A stretch of 34,043 nucleotides of DNA, taken from the NCBI GenBank assembly GCA_001795385.1, contig MGOU01000002.1, positions 12,333 through 46,375 of the forward strand, given 5' to 3'. Below are positions 15,674 through 23,877 of the stretch, piece after piece; position 1 is the stretch's first letter, and each line of letters opens with the position of its first letter. The notes beneath the pieces are model-generated. The model had not been told where the DNA came from. It saw only the letters and a program-made list of their open reading frames with translations, and ran no database searches. Origin of the DNA: Clostridiales bacterium GWD2_32_19 (GTDB taxonomy: Bacteria > Bacillota > Clostridia > Lachnospirales > UBA12420). The translations under genes and the position numbers were made by a program.

Positions 15674-16579
15674 ATGAGAAAAATATTAAATCTTTTAGGA
15701 GTAACTTTATCAATCTGTTTTGTAGTATTAATGTTAGTTGGATGTGGTGGTAAAAGTTCAGAGGAAAAGCCAGTAGATGATGAAAATGTGACTCAAACAA
15801 GTACAAATGAAACACCTGTAACAGAGGAGACTATAAAAATTACGGCGATAGGTTTGGAAGACCCAGTGACGATGGTTAAGAATTTTGCACCATTGTGCGA
15901 TTATTTAAGTAAAGAAATAGGAAAAAAGGTTGAATTTATTCCATCTTCAGATTATGAAAAAGCAGTACAAGGCTTAGAACAAGGAACAGTAGATATTGCA
16001 CACCTTGGGCCAGTTACATATGTTCAAGCACATGATAAATTTAAGGCAGAGGCATTGGTAAAAGCAATAGAAGGTAAGGACACAGAATATAGCTCAGTAA
16101 TTTTTGTTAGAGATGATAGTGCTGTAAAAGATGTAAAAGGATTAATGGGTAAGAAGGTTGCGTTCGGAGATAAGGATTCTATGTCTTCAAACTGTGCTCC
16201 TAAATACCTTATGTACAATGAGGGCGTTAAAGAAAGTGACCTTGCAGAGGCAAAGAATTTTACAAGTCAAGATGAGGTAATATCTCAAGTATTAAACAAA
16301 AACTATGATGCAGGTGCAGTTAAAGAAAGTATTTTTGAAAAGAATAAGGATAAAGGAATAAAAATACTTGGTAAACAAGAACACATACCTACTTTTGCTA
16401 TTACAGCAAGAGAAGGATTAGATGCAAAATTAAAAGAGGATATAAAGAATGCGCTTTTAAAATTAAAAGATGTTGAGATATTAAAAGCAGTTGATAAAAA
16501 ATATACTGGATTTACAAGTGTAACAGATGAAGATTATGCTTGGGTACGTGAGGCAATGGTTAAGCTAGATATTAAATAA
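15674..16579 (+). CDS. PhnD-type (phosphonate/phosphite-family) substrate-binding lipoprotein
   Basis: A 301-residue lipoprotein. The lipobox LVGCGG puts the lipidated Cys at C24; a Ser/Glu/Thr linker runs to about residue 50, and a PhnD-like periplasmic-binding fold follows (opening IKITAIGLEDPVTM). Recognisable segments are a GTVDIAHLGP loop, the FGDKDSMSSNCAPKYLM ligand loop, and a YDAGAVKE segment. ATG 15674 follows GAGGAG by about 6 nt; in-frame codons upstream lack a hydrophobic signal. The usual PhnC ATPase and PhnE permease genes are absent on both sides, and a chemoreceptor follows. It may therefore be a sensing protein, or it may serve a transporter encoded elsewhere. The ligand is inferred from the family only. 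Confidence 0.88.
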   Translation: MRKILNLLGVTLSICFVVLMLVGCGGKSSEEKPVDDENVTQTSTNETPVTEETIKITAIGLEDPVTMVKNFAPLCDYLSKEIGKKVEFIPSSDYEKAVQGLEQGTVDIAHLGPVTYVQAHDKFKAEALVKAIEGKDTEYSSVIFVRDDSAVKDVKGLMGKKVAFGDKDSMSSNCAPKYLMYNEGVKESDLAEAKNFTSQDEVISQVLNKNYDAGAVKESIFEKNKDKGIKILGKQEHIPTFAITAREGLDAKLKEDIKNALLKLKDVEILKAVDKKYTGFTSVTDEDYAWVREAMVKLDIK

Positions 16580-16604
16580 TATATAATATTTAAGATGTAT
16601 TATA

Positions 16605-16648
16605 TTAAGCAAGTTGTATCTTAATACAACTTGCTTAAATTTAGTTTT
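16605..16648 (+). terminator. Intrinsic terminator after the PhnD-like gene
   Basis: A perfect 15-bp stem (16605-16619 with 16624-16638) with a CTTA loop, then ATTTAGTTTT. The downstream T run is short and interrupted, so termination may be partial. Confidence 0.7.
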
Positions 16649-16652
16649 AGGC

Positions 16653-16814
16653 TAATCACTTTGGGTTTAATTCCCCGTCGGCTTGCCACGTTCTTGTCAT
16701 TGCGAGGAGGTTCTTTCGACGAAGCAATCTCGTTTTTGAAAGATGAGATTGCTTCGCAAAAAACGCTCGCAATGACAACATGATACCCCGTAGGCTTGCC
16801 ACTGGAGATTCATT
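16653..16814 (+). repeat. Dispersed nested palindromic repeat, arm type A, copy 5
   Basis: A left arm CCCCGTCGGCTTGCC, the GTCATTGCGAGG...CTCGCAATGAC core, a right arm CCCCGTAGGCTTGCC and a GATTCATT end. It lies just upstream of the chemoreceptor and contains an in-frame ATG (16780) that would wrongly extend that protein by 27 residues. Confidence 0.92.
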
Positions 16815-16860
16815 TATTTTAAATACCACTATACAAATAAGAAAAAGGAGGGGGACTTTG

Positions 16861-18654
16861 ATGATAAGTAAGTGGGGTAATTTACTAAAGAATAATGTAT
16901 TCAATAAAATATTAACAAAAATATTTAAAAAAATATTCAAGAAAGTAAATATTAAGGTTTCTTTTTCAATGAAAATTATAATTATGTTTTCAACTATGTT
17001 ACTTTTAATTTTATCAATAATGGCAGTAATGCTATACAACTGCCAAAGTACAACTTTAGAAGATGAACTTGAAAAAAGAGGAAAAATTTTATCAAAAAAC
17101 ATAGCGAATTCCTGTATCAATTCAATGTTGATAAAAGATTACAATGTATTAAGGCAGATTGTACAAGGGTTAGAAGTAGGGGAGAACGCCGAAGATTTAG
17201 CAATGGAGTATATTGCTATAATTGATGAAAACTATGTTGTGAAAGAACATAATAATGATACATTAAAAGGAACAAACTTAAAGAATATAATAAACTTAAA
17301 AGAAATCAATCCAGATAAGATTACAACAAGTGAGCTAAGCTATAAAAAAGCACTACAAATGATGGGGGTTGAACAATCTGAAACAATTTCTAAATCTCAA
17401 AATGCGGTATTAGAAATAACAGCACCCATTATAGGACCAGTTAAGAATTTAGGGTATGTAAAAATAGGTTACAGTAAGAAACCAATCACTCAGGAGTTGG
17501 GTTCGTTAATTTTAGAAATATGTATTATTACAAGTTTATTCATTGTTATTAGTATAATTGCATGCATATTTATGGCTAGGATATTTACAAAACCTATTTA
17601 TACAATAGTTGAGTCAACAAAAAGTTTGGCGATGGGAGACCTAACAAAAACCGTTGTCATAAATACAAATGATGAGTTTCAACAGTTGGCAAGTTCTTTT
17701 AATATGGCGATAGAGAAGCTCAATGAGTTAATAAAATCTGTCATATTAAGTACAAAAGATGTAAATGAATTAGGTAAGAAGGTTTATGATGGTTCAAGGG
17801 AAACATCAGAAATCTCAAATCAGATAGGACATACAGTGGATGAACTTGCAAAAGGTTTTCAGGAGCAGGTTAATACGACTAATACAATCATGGATACTAT
17901 TGTTGAACTTGATCAATTAATTAAAGAGATTGCAGAAAAGGCAGAACTAGTTAAGACTGCATCAGATAATACAGTTTGTGCCGCTCATGAAGGCGAAGAA
18001 TCTGTTAGTAATACTATTAGAAAGATGAATGAAGTAGATGAATCAGTTAAACAGATGTTTGAAGTAGTTAAAACACTTGGAGATAAATCTATAAAGATAG
18101 GGGAAATTGTAAATTTAATTTCTGATATTGCAAGTCAAACCAATTTGCTTTCACTAAATGCTGCAATTGAAGCTGCAAGAGCTGGAGAACAAGGAAGAGG
18201 TTTTGCAGTGGTTGCAGATGAAGTCAGGAAATTGGCAGAAAAGAGTGTAAACTCAACAAGTCAAATAGAATCTATAATACTTGAAATTCAGAGTTCAGCA
18301 GCAAAAACAGTTCAATTAATGAACTTAAACTCACAAAAATTAACTGAGGGAACAGAAACCATAAGTGTTACTGAAAAATCACTAAAGAAAATCATGGATG
18401 CTGCACAAAACACAGCAGGTATGGTTGAAGATATATCAAGTGCAACTTTTAACCAAACAAGTAAAAGTAAAGAGGTTGTTTCATCAGTAGAAACGTTGGT
18501 TGTAACTACACAACAAGCTGCTTCATGTTCTGAGGAAGTATATGCATCCGTTCAGGAACAATCGGCTAGGCTTATGGAAATTGACTCTTATTCAGAAGAC
18601 TTAAATAAGATTGCAAATGATCTTTCAGATAAGGTAATGCAGTTTAAAGTTTAA
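16861..18654 (+). CDS. Methyl-accepting chemotaxis protein
   Basis: A 597-residue transmembrane chemoreceptor. A basic N-terminus leads into TM1 (about 38-60). An extracytoplasmic sensor of about 150 residues, TM2 (about 216-238), HAMP (about 239-292) and a long coiled-coil signalling domain follow. The hairpin tip has [20 protein letters not shown], where CheA and CheW dock. ATG 16861 is chosen because AAAAAGGAGGGGG precedes it; the frame stays open upstream only through the dispersed repeat. It follows the PhnD-like binding protein after a terminator and repeat, which suggests, but does not prove, that this lipoprotein presents its ligand to the receptor. The stop codon is the first base triplet of the next repeat copy. 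Confidence 0.93.
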   Translation: MISKWGNLLKNNVFNKILTKIFKKIFKKVNIKVSFSMKIIIMFSTMLLLILSIMAVMLYNCQSTTLEDELEKRGKILSKNIANSCINSMLIKDYNVLRQIVQGLEVGENAEDLAMEYIAIIDENYVVKEHNNDTLKGTNLKNIINLKEINPDKITTSELSYKKALQMMGVEQSETISKSQNAVLEITAPIIGPVKNLGYVKIGYSKKPITQELGSLILEICIITSLFIVISIIACIFMARIFTKPIYTIVESTKSLAMGDLTKTVVINTNDEFQQLASSFNMAIEKLNELIKSVILSTKDVNELGKKVYDGSRETSEISNQIGHTVDELAKGFQEQVNTTNTIMDTIVELDQLIKEIAEKAELVKTASDNTVCAAHEGEESVSNTIRKMNEVDESVKQMFEVVKTLGDKSIKIGEIVNLISDIASQTNLLSLNAAIEAARAGEQGRGFAVVADEVRKLAEKSVNSTSQIESIILEIQSSAAKTVQLMNLNSQKLTEGTETISVTEKSLKKIMDAAQNTAGMVEDISSATFNQTSKSKEVVSSVETLVVTTQQAASCSEEVYASVQEQSARLMEIDSYSEDLNKIANDLSDKVMQFKV

Positions 18655-18809
18655 TATCTCTTAGGGTCAATTCCCCGCAGCTCTGCTGCGTGCGTCCTGT
18701 CATTGCGAGGTACGAAGCAATCTGGTACTTAAGCTAAAGGAGAGATTGCTTCGCAAAAAGATGCTCGCAATGACAAATAGATACCCCGCAGCTTTGCTGC
18801 GGGGTATCT
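18652..18809 (+). repeat. Dispersed nested palindromic repeat, arm type B, copy 6
   Basis: Near-identical to 8545-8705 through the core and right arm. Its first bases (TAATATCTC) overlap the chemoreceptor stop codon. The right end differs from the other copies: it closes as a perfect palindrome ATACCCCGCAGC-TTT-GCTGCGGGGTAT and lacks the GAATTCATT end. Confidence 0.9.
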
Positions 18810-18827
18810 ATTTATTTTAAATTTTAT
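18781..18827 (+). terminator. Repeat-derived strong hairpin followed by T-rich tract
   Basis: A perfect 12-bp GC-rich stem (18781-18792 with 18796-18807) with a TTT loop, followed by a T-rich stretch. It is placed to terminate the chemoreceptor transcript, so the repeat may have been taken up as a terminator. Confidence 0.6.
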
Positions 18828-18868
18828 TTGATTTTGTCATACTAAACTAATGCAATAAGAAATAATAT

Positions 18869-18897
18869 TTGAAATAAAAGAGAAATTGTGTTAAGAT
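18869..18897 (+). promoter_or_regulatory. Promoter candidate for the NRAMP gene
   Basis: TTGAAA (18869-18874) and TAAGAT (18892-18897) are separated by 17 nt, 30 nt before the start codon. No manganese riboswitch or clear MntR/Fur-type palindrome was recognised. Confidence 0.5.
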
Positions 18898-18927
18898 AAC
18901 AAGATAATAAGTAGAAAGGAAAAACAT

Positions 18928-20193
18928 ATGAAGATATTTAAATTTATTGATGGGTTTAAAGAAAAACATAAAGCAAAGCGTACAGCTTTGGATTTTATCA
19001 AATACATAGGACCTGGATTCTTAGTAACCATTGGGTTCATTGATCCAGGGAATTGGGTAACGAATATTTCTGCTGGTTCTGAGTTTGGGTATTCTTTGCT
19101 TTGGATAGTAACAATCGGAACTTTATTCCTGATTATATTGCAACATAATGCTGCACATTTGGGAATTGCTACTGGTTACTGTCTGTCAGAGGCTGCTACG
19201 AATTATTTAAAACCATGGGCCAGTAGAAGTATACTGACAACGGCTATGCTGGCATGCATATCTACAGCACTTGCAGAGATATTGGGGGCGGCAATAGCAT
19301 TAAATATGCTGTTTGGATTACCAATAAAAATAGGAATTATGATAGTACTAGGTTTTGTAATGTGGATGCTATTTACTAATTCATATAAAAAGTTAGAAAG
19401 ATGGATAATAGGATTTGTTTCTATTATAGGAGTCTCATTTATAGTTGAACTTGGACTTGTGCATGTGGAATGGGACAAAGCAGTAATGGGAATGGTTATC
19501 CCTAACATACCAGTAGGCTCAATGTTTATTTTAATGAGCGTTTTGGGTGCAGTTGTCATGCCTCATAACCTATTTTTGCATTCTGAAATAATTCAGAGTA
19601 GGCAGTGGAATTTGAAGGATGAACATATCATTAAGAGACAGCTGAAGTATGAGTATATTGATACAGTGTTTTCTATGTTAGTTGGATGGGCTATAAATTG
19701 TGCAATTATACTAGTAGCTGCTGCAACATTCTTTGCTGCAAATGTGGAAGTTACTGAGTTATCACAAGCACAAAAGATGCTAGTACCTCTTGTTGGAAAC
19801 GGTGCATCCACTCTTTTTGCCATAGCATTATTGTTTGCAGGGATATCTGCAGCTGTTACAGCAGGAATGGCAGGTGGAAGTACATTTGCAGGCATATTTA
19901 GTGAACCATATGACATCAACGATAAGCACACCAAACTGGGTGTTGGACTAACCCTTGTTTTAGCGACAATACTTATTTTCTTCATAGATGATATATTCAA
20001 AGGCCTTTTATTATCACAAATGTTTTTAAGCGTACAGCTTCCATTTACAATATTTCTACAGATATATCTAACATCATCAGGAAAAGTAATGGGTAAATTT
20101 AAAAATGGAGTATTCGATAGATTATCACTTTGGATAATAGGGGTTACTGTAGTGATTTTAAATATTATGCTTTTTATGGACTATATTTTATAG
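18928..20193 (+). CDS. NRAMP-family divalent metal ion transporter
   Basis: A 421-residue proton-coupled metal transporter of the NRAMP/MntH class, with about eleven helices. The metal-binding motif of TM1 is D39-P40-G41-N42, and TM6 has M211-P212-H213-N214 in the VMPHNLFLHS segment. Together these bind Mn2+ or Fe2+ in characterised members. The length is usual. AGAAAGGAAAAAC precedes ATG 18928. The gene is flanked by a repeat-derived terminator upstream and its own terminator downstream, so it is monocistronic. Selectivity for Mn over Fe or Cd cannot be settled from these motifs; the Met of the TM6 motif is present, as in true transition-metal transporters. Confidence 0.93.
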   Translation: MKIFKFIDGFKEKHKAKRTALDFIKYIGPGFLVTIGFIDPGNWVTNISAGSEFGYSLLWIVTIGTLFLIILQHNAAHLGIATGYCLSEAATNYLKPWASRSILTTAMLACISTALAEILGAAIALNMLFGLPIKIGIMIVLGFVMWMLFTNSYKKLERWIIGFVSIIGVSFIVELGLVHVEWDKAVMGMVIPNIPVGSMFILMSVLGAVVMPHNLFLHSEIIQSRQWNLKDEHIIKRQLKYEYIDTVFSMLVGWAINCAIILVAAATFFAANVEVTELSQAQKMLVPLVGNGASTLFAIALLFAGISAAVTAGMAGGSTFAGIFSEPYDINDKHTKLGVGLTLVLATILIFFIDDIFKGLLLSQMFLSVQLPFTIFLQIYLTSSGKVMGKFKNGVFDRLSLWIIGVTVVILNIMLFMDYIL

Positions 20194-20220
20194 CAGGAAA
20201 GTCCTCTCTAAATAACCCAA

Positions 20221-20257
20221 GGTATTGAGCTTTGATGTTGAAGATTCAATACTTTTT
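20221..20257 (+). terminator. Intrinsic terminator of the NRAMP gene
   Basis: GGTATTGA (20221-20228) pairs with TCAATACT (20246-20253), with an inner CTT/AAG pair, and a TTTTT run follows. Confidence 0.75.
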
Positions 20258-20290
20258 AGTTACAATTGAATTTCAAATCATGGTGTTTCA

Positions 20291-20319
20291 TTTAAAAGAG
20301 GTTCGGTATATGATATAAT
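20291..20319 (+). promoter_or_regulatory. Promoter candidate for the GH18 gene
   Basis: TTTAAA (20291-20296) and TATAAT (20314-20319) are separated by 17 nt, about 40 nt before the ATG at 20362. Confidence 0.5.
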
Positions 20320-20361
20320 AAACTTACACTTAGCAAAAACAATATATAGGAGCTGATAACG

Positions 20362-21798
20362 ATGGAAAAAATGATGAGAAAGGTATACATCATGTTATTT
20401 ATCCTACTCCCGATAATATTTGTAAATTATACAAGTGTATTTGCAATGATCCTACAATATGATGGACAGACATATGAATATACAGCACAACCTGTTAAAC
20501 TTAGAGTAAATGGTGAGACAGTAAGTACTGACATGCCTCCAATAATACTAAATGACAGAACATTAGTGCCAGCAAGGGATGTTTTCGAGAAACTAGGTGC
20601 TAAGGTGAACTGGGATGAAAAGTATAAACAAGTTTATGTGACATATGCAAATAAGGTGATAATATTAACGATAAATAATAAAACGGCATACATTAATGGG
20701 ATAACAAGTGAACTTGATGTGCCTGCAAAAATAATAAATGATAAAACTATGATACCTGTAGCCTTTGTAGCAAAGGGGATAGGTTTTAATGTGAGCTGGA
20801 ACGAAAAAACAAGAGTAGTATCTATTCAAGATAAAAACATGGTTGTAGTCGATGATAGTAAGGTTGTTCTGGGATATGCTACATATTATTATGATGGCGA
20901 CAAGACATCTTATAACTCGATGGTAAATAATAAAGATGTACTTGATGAAGTAATTACGCATACGTATACTGTTGATGGGTTAGGAAATCTTACAGGACTA
21001 ATACCGACAAATCAGATAGATTTCGCAAAGGCAAACAATATAAACCTGAAAGCTTCTGTGACAAATCAGTTTGATAGTGAAGTAGCCAAAAAGCTGCTAG
21101 AAAGCACTGAAAATAGAAGTAAATTGATAAATAACATTTTAGTTCAAATGAAAAAGTATGGTTACTCAGGAATATGTATAGACATAGAAAATGTGTACGC
21201 ATATGATAGGGAATATATGACGAGGTTTATGAAAGAACTATATGAGACGCTATCGCCTATAGGATATTTAGTAACGATAGATTTACCAGCAAAAACATAT
21301 GATAATAAAACAGCTGCTTGGCAGGGTGCGTTTGACTATGAGGGGCTAGCTCCATATGCAGACCAATTCGTAATTATGGCATATGATGAGCATTACCCAC
21401 AAGGTACAGCAGGATCAGTCGCTTCAGCAGGTTGGGTAGAAAAAGTAGTTAAATATGCAATAAGTATAATACCAGAAGATAAAATACTTTTAGGCGTGGC
21501 TGCCTATGGATATGACTGGTCAACAAGTGGGACAAGGTCTTATACAATAAGCAAAGCATACTCAGTAGCCGCAAAATATGGTGCAACTATAAACTGGGAC
21601 ACAGTCTCAAAGTCTCAATATTATGAGTATACAGATGAAAAGGGAATAAAACACAAAGTTTGGTTTGAAAATGAAAAGAGCTTAGCAGCAAAACTGGATA
21701 TAGTGAACGACTATGATTTAAAAGGAATAAGCATATGGGCATTAGGGTACGAAACACAGGCGTATATGGATGAAATAGAAAATCAGGATTGGTCTTGA
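20362..21798 (+). CDS. Secreted stalk-domain glycoside hydrolase family 18 protein
   Basis: A 478-residue exported protein. The signal peptide is about residues 1-28 (cleavage after VFA). Residues 44-155 form a stalk domain of the copper amine oxidase N-terminal type, with two copies of the LNDRTLVPAR / INDKTMIPV pattern; this is a wall-associating module, not an oxidase. From about 168 a GH18 TIM barrel follows. The catalytic segment is GICIDIEN, with acid E276 and D274 kept, although the first Asp of the usual DGxDxDxE motif is Ser. Later barrel strands have QFVIMAYDEH, GVAAYGYDW and GISIWALGYE. GH18 enzymes of this layout in spore formers cut peptidoglycan or chitin-like glycans; the resemblance to YaaH/SleL-type enzymes suggests a wall or cortex role. 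AGGAG precedes the start. Confidence 0.9.
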   Translation: MEKMMRKVYIMLFILLPIIFVNYTSVFAMILQYDGQTYEYTAQPVKLRVNGETVSTDMPPIILNDRTLVPARDVFEKLGAKVNWDEKYKQVYVTYANKVIILTINNKTAYINGITSELDVPAKIINDKTMIPVAFVAKGIGFNVSWNEKTRVVSIQDKNMVVVDDSKVVLGYATYYYDGDKTSYNSMVNNKDVLDEVITHTYTVDGLGNLTGLIPTNQIDFAKANNINLKASVTNQFDSEVAKKLLESTENRSKLINNILVQMKKYGYSGICIDIENVYAYDREYMTRFMKELYETLSPIGYLVTIDLPAKTYDNKTAAWQGAFDYEGLAPYADQFVIMAYDEHYPQGTAGSVASAGWVEKVVKYAISIIPEDKILLGVAAYGYDWSTSGTRSYTISKAYSVAAKYGATINWDTVSKSQYYEYTDEKGIKHKVWFENEKSLAAKLDIVNDYDLKGISIWALGYETQAYMDEIENQDWS

Positions 21799-21821
21799 TT
21801 AATAAATAAATCATAACAAGC

Positions 21822-21852
21822 AAGGTTTTATTCAAGAAGGATAAAACCCTTT
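21822..21852 (+). terminator. Weak hairpin between GH18 and DUF402 genes
   Basis: GGTTTTAT (21824-21831) pairs with ATAAAACC (21841-21848). There is only a short T stretch after it, so termination would be inefficient and the DUF402 gene may be partly co-transcribed. Confidence 0.3.
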
Positions 21853-21878
21853 GAGGAAAGATTATTGGAGGGATTAAT

Positions 21879-22415
21879 ATGAAAAAAAAATATATTAACA
21901 AAACATACTTGAGAGGGATGGAAAAGTATGATATTAAACTAATTAAAGATGAGGAGTTAAATTGTTATATTTCACTCAAGAAGATTGATAAAGTGGAAGA
22001 GCCACTTGTTATGAATCATGATGGAATAAATGTTTGTGTAATAAACGATGGATATTATATAATTGAATATGTGTCAATTGATGATAACTATATCGTAAGA
22101 ACATTCTTTGATAAAGAGCAGAAAGTTGTTGAATGGTATGTAGACATAAGCAAAGAAAATGGAGTAAGTGAGGATGGAATACCATTTTATTATGATTTAT
22201 ATTTGGATATACTTGTATTTGATGAAAAGGTAATATTAATTGATGAAGATGATTTGAAAGAAGCACTTGATGAAGGAAAAATAACACAATATGATTTTGA
22301 TTTTGCTTATGAAGTTGGATACAAATTAATAGAACAGATTAAGTGCAAGCAAAATAAATATATTAATAGAAATAATACTGATTTGAAGAAAATGCTGAAA
22401 ATGATTAACATGTAG
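21879..22415 (+). CDS. DUF402-domain protein (nucleoside phosphatase-like)
   Basis: A 178-residue soluble protein, highly acidic in its second half. The DUF402 hallmark spans residues about 88-150: WYVDIS, then PFYYDLYLDILVFD, then LIDEDDL, then a helix with EALDEGKIT. Relatives with this fold (Bacillus YgaC/Ntdp type) hydrolyse nucleoside tri- and diphosphates using the clustered Asp/Glu residues with divalent metal; the matching acidic residues are present here. TTGGAGGG precedes ATG 21879. It follows the GH18 gene by about 80 nt. The catalytic role is from family knowledge only. Confidence 0.8.
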   Translation: MKKKYINKTYLRGMEKYDIKLIKDEELNCYISLKKIDKVEEPLVMNHDGINVCVINDGYYIIEYVSIDDNYIVRTFFDKEQKVVEWYVDISKENGVSEDGIPFYYDLYLDILVFDEKVILIDEDDLKEALDEGKITQYDFDFAYEVGYKLIEQIKCKQNKYINRNNTDLKKMLKMINM

Positions 22416-22498
22416 TATAGGTATTAATATACTTGTTATGTAATATAAATTAAGAATATATAATTTAAAATATTGATATTACAAATTACTTGGGCTAA

Positions 22499-22557
22499 TT
22501 AAAATGTACCCTATAGAATAGACTGTTTATTTGTCTATTCTATAGGGTACATTTTAA
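22499..22557 (+). terminator. Perfect 25-bp hairpin after the DUF402 gene
   Basis: The arms 22499-22523 and 22533-22557 are exact reverse complements around a nine-base TGTTTATTT loop. The right arm ends in TTTTAA. It is placed as a terminator, possibly bidirectional, but its length and perfection exceed what termination needs. Confidence 0.7.
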
Positions 22558-22565
22558 AATAAACT

Positions 22566-22728
22566 TAATCTCTTTGGGTTTAATTCCCCGTCGGCTTGCC
22601 GCGTTCTTGTCATTGCGAGGAGGTTCTTTCGACGAAGCAATCTCGTTTTTAAAAGATGAGATTGCTTCGCAAAAAACGCTCGCAATGACAACATGTTACC
22701 CTGTCGGCTTGCCGCGGGGAGATTCATT
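22566..22728 (+). repeat. Dispersed nested palindromic repeat, arm type A, copy 7
   Basis: The best-preserved copy: TAATCTCTTTGGG start, arm CCCCGTCGGCTTGCCGCG, core GTCATTGCGAGGAGG...CTCGCAATGAC, second arm CCCTGTCGGCTTGCCGCGGGG, and GATTCATT end. It lies between the 25-bp hairpin and the YbjQ gene. A 62-codon reading frame crossing it is an artefact of the repeat. Confidence 0.93.
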
Positions 22729-22783
22729 TTTGTTTAAAAAAAAGTTAATAAAGTATAAATAACTATATTTAAATTTCAAAATA

Positions 22784-22792
22784 TGCTATAAT
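22784..22792 (+). promoter_or_regulatory. Extended -10 promoter candidate for YbjQ/LemA
   Basis: TGCTATAAT (22784-22792) is an extended -10 without a good -35, 36 nt upstream of the YbjQ start. Confidence 0.4.
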
Positions 22793-22827
22793 AATGGAAA
22801 ATATTAAGAAAAATTGGAGGAGACGTT

Positions 22828-23154
22828 ATGGATAAGAAATTTATAACAACTGGTGTGAATTTTGAGGGGTATAAGGTAACAGAAAATCTAGGTATTGTCA
22901 GAGGAATTACAGTTCGTTCAAGAAGTGTTGTAGGGACTTTTGGCGCAAGCATCCAAAGTGTTTTTGGAGGAAATATAACAATATATACGGAATTGTGTGA
23001 ACGAGCTAGACAAGAGGCGTTTGATATAATGATAGAGCATGCTGATAATATGAATGCTAATGCAATAATAAGCATGAGATACGATGCGAACCAAGTAGGA
23101 GAAGGTATAACTGAAGTTTTGTGCTATGGCACGGCTGTGAAAATAGAAAAATAA
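22828..23154 (+). CDS. YbjQ/UPF0145 family heavy-metal-binding-like protein
   Basis: A 108-residue small cytoplasmic protein matching UPF0145. It shows GIVRGITVRSRSVVGTF, a segment GGNITIYTELCERARQEA, and ANAIISMRYDANQVG before a beta-strand end with CYGTAV. Structures of the family are pentameric, and it is often annotated as putatively heavy-metal-binding, though a function is not established. TTGGAGGAG precedes the ATG. The next gene, LemA, starts 40 nt downstream; the pair may be an operon for a membrane-associated process. Confidence 0.9.
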   Translation: MDKKFITTGVNFEGYKVTENLGIVRGITVRSRSVVGTFGASIQSVFGGNITIYTELCERARQEAFDIMIEHADNMNANAIISMRYDANQVGEGITEVLCYGTAVKIEK

Positions 23155-23194
23155 ACGGATATGTTTATTTGAAATTTTAATTCAGGAGGGTTTT

Positions 23195-23746
23195 ATGGAA
23201 ACTTCAATAATTATTGGTGTTATTGTATTTGTCTTAGTACTGGCATTTATAAGTATATATAATGGGATAATCTTAATGACAAACAAGGTGAATGAAGCGT
23301 TTTCTACAATGGATGTTTATCTTAAAAAGAGGTATAACTTAATACCAAATTTAATACAAACTGTAAAAGAATATATGTCTCACGAAAAAGAAATATTGCA
23401 AAGTCTGGTTAATGCTAGAACTTTAGCTACTCAAAGTACTAATTCTGAGAATATAATAAGTTCTAACAACGAGATATCTATAGGATTACAAAAAGTTTTG
23501 CTTATGGTAGAGGCTTATCCTAATTTAAAAGCAAGTACAAACTTCCTAGAATTGCAAAAAGAACTAAACCAGATTGAAGAAGATATTACAAATGCACGTA
23601 AATATTACAACGGGTCAGTTAGAGAGTATAATAACTACATATCGATATTTCCCAATCTAATCGTAGCAGATATTTTAAATAAAAAAGAAAAAATGTACTT
23701 TCGCATTGAAGTTTTAGAAAGAGAAAATCAAGAAGTAAAATTTTAG
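23195..23746 (+). CDS. LemA family membrane protein
   Basis: A 183-residue protein with one N-terminal helix (about residues 3-27) and a long helical bundle with the family landmarks KKRYNLIPNLIQTVKEY (about 44-60), AYPNLKAS (about 109-116) and a NARKYYNGSVREYN segment. The end, with a FRIEVLE-type strand before EVKF, is of normal length. LemA proteins are anchored facing outward; their biochemical role is unknown, and they often accompany a TPM or DUF2207 membrane partner. Here the expected partner is missing: only about 30 codons of what could be a gene tail follow. Confidence 0.9.
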   Translation: METSIIIGVIVFVLVLAFISIYNGIILMTNKVNEAFSTMDVYLKKRYNLIPNLIQTVKEYMSHEKEILQSLVNARTLATQSTNSENIISSNNEISIGLQKVLLMVEAYPNLKASTNFLELQKELNQIEEDITNARKYYNGSVREYNNYISIFPNLIVADILNKKEKMYFRIEVLERENQEVKF

Positions 23747-23834
23747 AACCAAAAATTGGTATGGTTTTGGTGGTGGATTATCGACAAAGGTTCTTGGTAA
23801 TACGACTGTTACTAAAGTAAATAAAAATAAATAG
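23739..23834 (+). pseudogene. Possible remnant of a LemA partner gene (C-terminal tail only)
   Basis: Right after lemA, in another frame, about 31 codons remain open and end at TAG 23832. They encode a tail with WYGFGGG and NTTVTKVNKNK, which reads like the end of a Gly-rich membrane protein rather than random AT-rich sequence. There is no start codon or ribosome site. The interpretation as a deletion scar is tentative; chance is possible at this length. Confidence 0.3.
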
Positions 23835-23877
23835 TGTGAGATAATAAGCAAGTTTTTATTCAAAGGATGTGGCACAT

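Noticed and set aside
16780-16860. N-terminal extension of the chemoreceptor
   Set aside because: Its residues come from the dispersed repeat; a strong ribosome site and ATG are at 16861.
18812-18927. Manganese riboswitch or MntR box before the NRAMP gene
   Set aside because: The 115-nt leader lacks the conserved GGGGAGUA-type segments and any strong palindrome.
1407-22728. Recurring GTCATTGCGAG units read as a CRISPR array
   Set aside because: Copies are kilobases apart, lie in different intergenic gaps, and have no regular spacers or cas genes.
22574-22762. 62-codon frame over the repeat at 22566-22728
   Set aside because: It is translation of the palindromic repeat with no ribosome site; the same pseudo-peptide appears at the other type A copies.
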